From Spirochaetota bacterium (GTDB taxonomy: Bacteria > Spirochaetota > Spirochaetia > DTKZ01), in contig JAKQWJ010000090.1 of NCBI GenBank assembly GCA_029562045.1, positions 1 through 9,571 of the forward strand: DNA of 9,571 bases. Direction: 5' to 3'. The notes beneath the pieces are model-generated. The model did no database searches, was not told where the DNA came from, and was given only the letters and a program-made list of their open reading frames with translations. Positions 5,337 through 9,571 of this stretch are shown here, one piece after another. Every line of letters begins with the position of its first letter. Within the stretch, counting starts at the first letter, position 1. The position numbers and the translations under genes were made by a program.

Positions 5337-7617
5337 GCTCGCGCTGATCCAGACCCGGGAGGCCCTGGACCGAATTGCGGCGCTGGTGAACTCCGCGGCG
5401 CCGGGAAGCCTGGCCTTCCGGCTGGAGGTCTTTTCCAGTCCCGGGGATCGGGACCGGGACCGGGATCTGGCATCCAGCCCCGAGGATTTTTTCAGCCGGG
5501 ATCTGGACGAGGCCGTCCGGGAAGGCCGGATCGACCTGGCGGTCCATTCCGCCAAGGATATCCCGGAGGAGCCCGGGGAGGGGCTGGATTTCGTCTGGCT
5601 TCCCTGGCGGGAGGACCGGAGGGACGTTCTGATCTGCCGCCGGGGTGAAGGGCCGGAGAAGCTGCCTCCCGGAGCCCGGGTCGGGGTGAGTTCCCCCCGG
5701 AGGATCGAGTACTGCCGCCGCTTTTTTCCCGCCTCCGTCCCCCTGTCCATCCGCGGGAATGTGGAGGAGAGGGTCGGCCAGCTGGACCGGGGCGATTACG
5801 ACATGATAATCCTCGCCGCCGCGGGGCTGAACCGCCTCGGGCTGGGGGACCGGATAACCCGGCTCATCCCCGAATCGGAGCTCCGGCCCCCGGAGGCCCA
5901 GGGGGCTCTGGCCCTGACCTTCCGCCTCGGGGACCCGGCCCTTCGGGAACTCCGGAAGCTCTTCGTCACGCCTGTTGTCTTCGCCGGGGCCGGGATCTCC
6001 CGGGGAGACCTGACGGAGGATGTGCGGGACGCCCTTTCCCGCTGCGAAGTCTGTCTGCACGACGCGCTGCTGGATCCCGGGGCGCTGCGCTTTCTTCCCC
6101 CCGGGGCGGAGGTCCTTCCGGTGGGCAAGAGGTCCGGGAGCCACTCGCTGCAGCAGGAGGAGATCAGCGCCCTCATCCGCCGTCATGCCCGGCGGGGGAA
6201 GCGGGTGCTCCGGCTGAAGGGGGGAGACCCGGGGATCTTCGGCCGCCTGGCGGAGGAGGTCCGGGCCGTGGAAGACCTGTCCCTGCCCTACCGGGTCCTG
6301 CCGGGACTGAGTTCCTTCCAGGCGGCGGCCCGGTGGGGGATTCTGCCCACCAGCCGGGGCCTTTCCCGGGGTTTCACGGTGATCACTCCCCGGGGGGACG
6401 GAGGAGAGGAGGCCCCCATCGGGAGGGACGCCCGGGCGGAGGCGCCTGTTTTCATCTACATGGGGACGGAGAGGGCGGAGGAGATCCGGCGGACCCTGGC
6501 CGCCGAGGGGCGGCCGCCGGAGGAGCCCGCGGCGGTCCTTTTCGGGATCGGGAGCCCCGGGGCGGCCCCCATCAGAACCAGTCTGGCGGGCATCCCCGAG
6601 GCGGTCCGCTCCGCCCGGGAGGCGGCCGGCGACGGAGCTGTCCCCCCGGGCCTCATCGTGGTGGGGGCCGCCGCGGCGGGGAGCTGGACCAACCACGGCC
6701 TTCTGGCGGGAAAGAGGGTCCTCCTCACCGCCGGGGGGGCCGTCCGGGACAAGGCGGAGGAGGCGGTCAGGGACGCGGGAGGAACACCGGTCCCGCTGCC
6801 CCTCATCGATCTGGTCCGGGAGGAGGACCTCTCCTGGGCGCGGGATCTGCGGAGCCGGGACTGGATCGTTCTGACATCCCCCGCTGCGGCGGGGTTCTTT
6901 CTGGAGACTCTGCGGGAGCTTCGGGTGGATCTGCGGGGTCTTCCCCGGATCATGACCCCCGGCCGGGAGACCGCTCGGGCGCTGGAGGATGCGGGAATCT
7001 ACGCCGACCTCCTGCCGGAGAAGGATTTCGGCGCGGATGGGATGCTGAAGGCCGCGGGGGAAAGGGACGACCCCGGGAAAGACGAGACCCGGGATGGCGG
7101 CGCCGCCCGTGGCGCCGGAGGTCTCCCGGAAAAGGGAGTCCTTCCGGAGGCAACCGGCGCGCCGGGATCTGCGCCGGAGGACTCCGGCGCGACGCCGGGA
7201 CATGGGCATGGGGACGGGGATGCGGACAGGCGCCTCTCCCGGGCCTTCGCCGGAAAGCGGGTGCTCCGTCTCCGCTCCGACCGGGCCTCCCTCCGGGTGA
7301 CCCTCGCCCTGCGGGCCGCGGGGGCCGAGGTGGAGGACCGCGTCCTGTACCGGAATGTGGCGCTGCGGCCGGAGAAGCTGCCGGATTTCGACGCGGCGTT
7401 CTTCGCCAGCGCTTCGGCGGTCCAGGCCTTCGCGTCGGTCTGGGGGATCTCCGCCCTGGCGGGACGGGAAATCCTGGCCATCGGGAAACCCACCGAAGCG
7501 GCCCTTCTGGCCCTGGGTGCGCCGGGGGTTCTGGTGAGCCCCGAGGCCGCCGCCCGGGGCGCCGTAGCCTTCCTCGCCGCCCGGGAACTGGGCCGGAGGC
7601 TGGGCGGAACAAACTGA
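5290..7617 (+). CDS. hemC-cobA-hemD: Triple fusion: porphobilinogen deaminase-like (truncated) - uroporphyrinogen III methyltransferase - uroporphyrinogen III synthase
   Basis: 775-residue protein. Residues 1-225 match domains 1 and 2 of HemC, which polymerises porphobilinogen to hydroxymethylbilane: RAGTRGSRLALIQT, HSAKDIP with catalytic Asp90, SSPRR (134-138), and RGNVEER (from Arg155). Domain 3 with the cofactor-bearing cysteine is absent. Residues about 226-470 are a SUMT/CobA methyltransferase making precorrin-2: AGAGISRGDL, VGKRSGSHS (from 278), KGGDPGIFGR with Asp313, VLPGLSSFQAA, PVFIYMG and PGLIVVG. Residues about 474-775 are HemD, which closes and inverts ring D: GKRVLLTAGG, IVLTSPAAAGFF, then a low-complexity insert (about 591-650, rich in G, A, P, E, D) before lobe two (GKRVLRLRSD, FFASASAVQAF, AIGKPTEAAL). 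The ATG at 5290 directly precedes the conserved HemC start, with GAGG 6 nt upstream, and overlaps hemA by 47 bp, implying translational coupling. No frameshift is apparent at the domain joins. Confidence 0.92.
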   Translation: MSESSRVFRAGTRGSRLALIQTREALDRIAALVNSAAPGSLAFRLEVFSSPGDRDRDRDLASSPEDFFSRDLDEAVREGRIDLAVHSAKDIPEEPGEGLDFVWLPWREDRRDVLICRRGEGPEKLPPGARVGVSSPRRIEYCRRFFPASVPLSIRGNVEERVGQLDRGDYDMIILAAAGLNRLGLGDRITRLIPESELRPPEAQGALALTFRLGDPALRELRKLFVTPVVFAGAGISRGDLTEDVRDALSRCEVCLHDALLDPGALRFLPPGAEVLPVGKRSGSHSLQQEEISALIRRHARRGKRVLRLKGGDPGIFGRLAEEVRAVEDLSLPYRVLPGLSSFQAAARWGILPTSRGLSRGFTVITPRGDGGEEAPIGRDARAEAPVFIYMGTERAEEIRRTLAAEGRPPEEPAAVLFGIGSPGAAPIRTSLAGIPEAVRSAREAAGDGAVPPGLIVVGAAAAGSWTNHGLLAGKRVLLTAGGAVRDKAEEAVRDAGGTPVPLPLIDLVREEDLSWARDLRSRDWIVLTSPAAAGFFLETLRELRVDLRGLPRIMTPGRETARALEDAGIYADLLPEKDFGADGMLKAAGERDDPGKDETRDGGAARGAGGLPEKGVLPEATGAPGSAPEDSGATPGHGHGDGDADRRLSRAFAGKRVLRLRSDRASLRVTLALRAAGAEVEDRVLYRNVALRPEKLPDFDAAFFASASAVQAFASVWGISALAGREILAIGKPTEAALLALGAPGVLVSPEAAARGAVAFLAARELGRRLGGTN
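7171..7190. repeat. 20-bp palindrome inside the HemD linker coding sequence
   Basis: GCGCCGGAG (7171-7179) and CTCCGGCGC (7182-7190) are perfect reverse complements separated by GA. A related, less perfect copy, GCGCCGGAGGTCTCCCGG, lies just upstream near 7111-7128. Both sit in DNA encoding the low-complexity insert between the HemD lobes. High GC content makes short palindromes common, but a 9-bp perfect arm is notable. Confidence 0.6.
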
Positions 7618-7644
7618 AAGCCGCCCGCCCCCGGGAGGGTGAGC

Positions 7645-7672
7645 TTGGCAAAAGGCCGGAAACGGCTACAAT
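7645..7672 (+). promoter_or_regulatory. Internal promoter before hemB
   Basis: TTGGCA (7645-7650), 16-bp spacer, TACAAT (7667-7672): each hexamer matches consensus at five of six positions. The predicted start near 7679 is just before the Shine-Dalgarno GAGGAG (7682-7687). The spacer contains a dyad, GCCG-GAAA-CGGC (7655-7666), filling the space directly upstream of the -10 box. It could be an operator, or the stem of a tetraloop hairpin at the end of the upstream message. Confidence 0.6.
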
Positions 7673-7694
7673 AAAAAAAACGAGGAGACCAGAC

Positions 7695-8687
7695 ATGGAG
7701 GGATTTCCCCTTGTCCGTATGCGGAGACTGCGGCGGAGCCCGCAGATCCGGAAGATGCTCGACCTTCCCCTGCCGGGGCCGGAAAAATTCCTCTGGCCCG
7801 TTTTCGTCATCCCGGGCAGGAGGAAGCGGGTCCCCATCGACGCCATGCCCGGCCAGGACCGGCTCTCGAGGGACGAACTGCTCCGGGACCTGGAGGGGGT
7901 GGCGAGGATGGGGGTGGGGGGCATCCTGATCTTCGGGGTCCCCGGGGATGAAGGGAAGGACCCGGCGGGGTCCGGGGCCTTCCGGGCCGACGGAGTGGTG
8001 CAGAAAACCTGCCGGGAGGTGAAGAAGAACTTTCCCGACCTCATCGTCGCCACCGATGTCTGCCTCTGCGCCTACACCGATCACGGCCACTGCGGCCCCC
8101 TGGCCCCGGGGGGGGATGTGGACAACGACAGGGCGCTGGACCTGCTGGCGAAAACCGCCGTGTCCCACGCCGAGAGCGAAGCGGACTGGGTCGCCCCCAG
8201 CGCCATGATGGACGGCCAGGTGCAGGCCATCCGCCGGGCCCTGGACGCCCGGGGCTTCACCCAGACCCTGCTGATGAGTTATTCCACCAAGTTCGCCTCC
8301 GCCATGTACGGGCCCTTCCGGGAGGCGGAGGACTCCGCCCCCGGCGCCGGGGATCGGAAGGGCTACCAGGCCTCCTATGGGGACCTGAACCAGGCCCTAC
8401 GGGAATCCCGGCTGGACGAGGGGGAAGGGGCTGACATCCTGATGGTGAAGCCCTCCCTCTTTTACCTGGACATCATCGCCCGGCTCCGGGACAGGACTCT
8501 CCTCCCCCTGGCGGCCTATAACGTCTCCGGGGAGTACTCCATGCTCCACGCCGCCGCCCAACGGGGCTGGGGCGATCTGACGGGGATGGTGCGGGAGAGC
8601 GTCACCGCTCTGGCCCGGGCGGGAACGGACATTTTCATATCCTATTGGGCGAAGAACTACCACACCTATTTCGGAGGCGCCGCATGA
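7695..8687 (+). CDS. hemB: Porphobilinogen synthase (delta-aminolevulinic acid dehydratase), zinc type
   Basis: 330-residue enzyme that condenses two 5-aminolevulinate molecules to porphobilinogen in the cytoplasm. Full family length. VRMRRLRRSPQIRKM at the N-terminus and FLWPVFVIPG are typical. The zinc site is DVCLCAYTDHGHCG with Cys123, Cys125 and Cys133, so this is the zinc-dependent class, not the magnesium class with DxALDPY. The Schiff-base lysines are Lys199 (MSYSTKFASAMYGPFR) and Lys252 (MVKPSLFYLDII), which fall at the same numbers as in human ALAD. AYNVSGEYSML is the conserved loop near the C-terminus. The ATG at 7695 has GAGGAG 7 nt upstream; the same frame stays open upstream without relation to HemB and is a shadow of the HemD gene. 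It follows the fusion gene after 77 bp with its own promoter and overlaps hemL by 4 bp (ATGA). Confidence 0.97.
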   Translation: MEGFPLVRMRRLRRSPQIRKMLDLPLPGPEKFLWPVFVIPGRRKRVPIDAMPGQDRLSRDELLRDLEGVARMGVGGILIFGVPGDEGKDPAGSGAFRADGVVQKTCREVKKNFPDLIVATDVCLCAYTDHGHCGPLAPGGDVDNDRALDLLAKTAVSHAESEADWVAPSAMMDGQVQAIRRALDARGFTQTLLMSYSTKFASAMYGPFREAEDSAPGAGDRKGYQASYGDLNQALRESRLDEGEGADILMVKPSLFYLDIIARLRDRTLLPLAAYNVSGEYSMLHAAAQRGWGDLTGMVRESVTALARAGTDIFISYWAKNYHTYFGGAA

Positions 8688-9571
8688 GCACGTCGGACCA
8701 TCTGTTTGAAAGGGCCTGCAGGGTGATCCCCGGGGGGGTCAACAGCCCGGTCCGGGCCTTCAAGGCCGTGGGGGGGCGCCCGGTCTACATGCAAAGCGCC
8801 GAGGGCTGCCGGCTCACCACCGCGGACGGACGGGAACTGATTGATTTTGTCAATTCCTGGGGACCCCTGATCCTGGGTCACGCCGATGCGGATGTGGTGG
8901 CGGCGGTCCGGGAGGCGGCGGGGAAGGGAACCAGCTACGGGGCCAACCACGAGGGAGAGGTCCGGCTGGCGGAACTCCTGACGTCGCTGATTCCCGCCAT
9001 GGACATGGTGCGGCTGGTCAACAGCGGCACCGAGGCCACCATGACCGCCCTGCGGCTGGCCCGGGGTCACACCGGGCGGAACAGGATCGTCAAATTCGAC
9101 GGCTGCTACCACGGCCACGCGGACTATCTCCTGGTCTCCGCCGGGAGCGGTCTTCTCACCGGGGGCATCGGCTCCTCCGCGGGAGTCCCCGCCGACGCGG
9201 TGCGGGACGTTTTCGTCCTGCCCTACAACGACGACGCCGCGGCCCGGGAACTCTTCTCCGCCCGGGGCGGAGAGATCGCGGCGGTGATCGTGGAGCCCCT
9301 GGCGGGAAACATGGGGCTGGTGGAGCCGGCCCCGGGCTTCCTGAAAACCCTCCGGAACCTCTGCTCCCGGTCCGGGTCGCTGCTGATTTTCGACGAGGTG
9401 ATCACCGGGTTTCGGACCGGGCTGTCCGCCTATGCCACCTTCCTGGGGATAGCCCCGGATCTCATCTGCCTGGGGAAGATCATCGGAGGGGGTCTTCCCA
9501 TCGGGGCGGTGGGGGGGAGCCGGAAGATCATGGAGGAGCTGGCGCCGCTGGGCCGGGTCTACCAGGCCGGG
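8684..9571 (+). CDS. hemL: Glutamate-1-semialdehyde 2,1-aminomutase (3' end outside window)
   Basis: PLP enzyme that converts glutamate-1-semialdehyde to 5-aminolevulinate, the step between HemA and HemB. The first 296 residues are present, of about 427 usual; the frame runs open off the right edge. The N-terminus LFERACRVIPGGVNSPVRAF is highly typical. Other conserved parts are VNSGTEATMTALRLAR, FDGCYHGHAD, VSAGSG, VIVEPLAGNMG, IFDEVITGFR, and LGKIIGGGLPIGA, in which the PLP lysine is Lys265, the same number as in E. coli HemL. The ATG overlaps the hemB stop (ATGA) and has GGAGG (8673-8677) 6 nt upstream, so the two are translationally coupled. Nothing in the visible part is truncated or odd. 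Confidence 0.97.
   Translation, partial: MSTSDHLFERACRVIPGGVNSPVRAFKAVGGRPVYMQSAEGCRLTTADGRELIDFVNSWGPLILGHADADVVAAVREAAGKGTSYGANHEGEVRLAELLTSLIPAMDMVRLVNSGTEATMTALRLARGHTGRNRIVKFDGCYHGHADYLLVSAGSGLLTGGIGSSAGVPADAVRDVFVLPYNDDAAARELFSARGGEIAAVIVEPLAGNMGLVEPAPGFLKTLRNLCSRSGSLLIFDEVITGFRTGLSAYATFLGIAPDLICLGKIIGGGLPIGAVGGSRKIMEELAPLGRVYQAG

Noticed and set aside
3801..5750. Long minus-strand open frame (649 codons) across hemA and hemC
   Set aside because: It is antisense to two clearly conserved enzymes, its translation is Pro/Arg/Gly-rich with no known motif, and such frames are expected opposite GC-rich codons. The same applies to minus-strand frames at 2265-3719, 5299-7209, 6950-8053 and 6999-8168.
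5941..5990. Frameshift removing HemC domain 3
   Set aside because: The frame continues directly into conserved CobA sequence with no leftover domain-3 residues in other frames here. The absence looks like a true junction, although raw reads would settle it.
6333..7694. N-terminal extension of hemB in the same open frame back to 6333
   Set aside because: The extension is Gly/Arg-rich shadow sequence of the HemD gene. HemB homology starts right after the ATG at 7695, which has a good Shine-Dalgarno and promoter.
1..9571. Unusual abundance of CCGGG/CCCGG words as a distributed signal
   Set aside because: They follow from codon preference (CGG Arg, CCC/CCG Pro, GGG Gly, with C-ending codons before CGG) and occur throughout coding DNA without fixed spacing.

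Overview
This is a GC-rich bacterial window dominated by an early tetrapyrrole (uroporphyrinogen III / precorrin-2) gene cluster. I recognise eight protein genes, two of them cut by the window edges, and no RNA genes, insertion sequences or CRISPR arrays. The source cannot be named securely. Strong CGG/CCC/GGG codon use, a loose lipobox (SVLSC), and a fused hem cluster next to cobO with no late heme genes suggest a high-GC anaerobe. Spirochaetota is my best guess, at low confidence.

Left part (1-2161, + strand): the C-terminal end of an ornithine cyclodeaminase/mu-crystallin family protein, followed 24 bp later by a D12-class adenine-specific DNA methyltransferase with an extra C-terminal region of about 170 residues. 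No restriction endonuclease is visible beside it. Middle part (2162-3248): an AT-rich promoter-like tract drives a small two-helix membrane protein (DUF2892/YgaP-like). Convergent to it is a minus-strand lipoprotein gene whose promoter overlaps, back to back, the promoter of cobO.

Right part (3249-9571, + strand): cobO (cobalamin adenosyltransferase); a fusion of precorrin-2 dehydrogenase with glutamyl-tRNA reductase (HemA); a triple fusion HemC-CobA-HemD; hemB; and hemL (cut by the right edge). Together these take glutamyl-tRNA through GSA (HemA), ALA (HemL), PBG (HemB), hydroxymethylbilane (HemC) and uroporphyrinogen III (HemD) to precorrin-2 (CobA), then by dehydrogenation to sirohydrochlorin. 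With CobO adjacent and no hemE/N/H in view, the visible set points to cobalamin and/or siroheme rather than heme. The order hemA-hemC-cobA/hemD-hemB-hemL resembles that described for Clostridium josui.

The main oddities are structural. The HemC part stops before domain 3 and so lacks the cysteine that carries the dipyrromethane cofactor in known enzymes; two cofactor-contacting lysines also appear replaced. The HemA part lacks the usual C-terminal dimerisation helices, and its fused dehydrogenase part lacks most of its helical C-terminal domain. HemD carries a low-complexity insert of about 60 residues between its two lobes, and the DNA of that insert contains a 20-bp palindrome. cobO and hemA appear to be transcribed from -10 boxes so close to the ATG that the messages would be leaderless or nearly so, and the hemA promoter is embedded in repeated and inverted copies of a TATAGGAATT-like motif.
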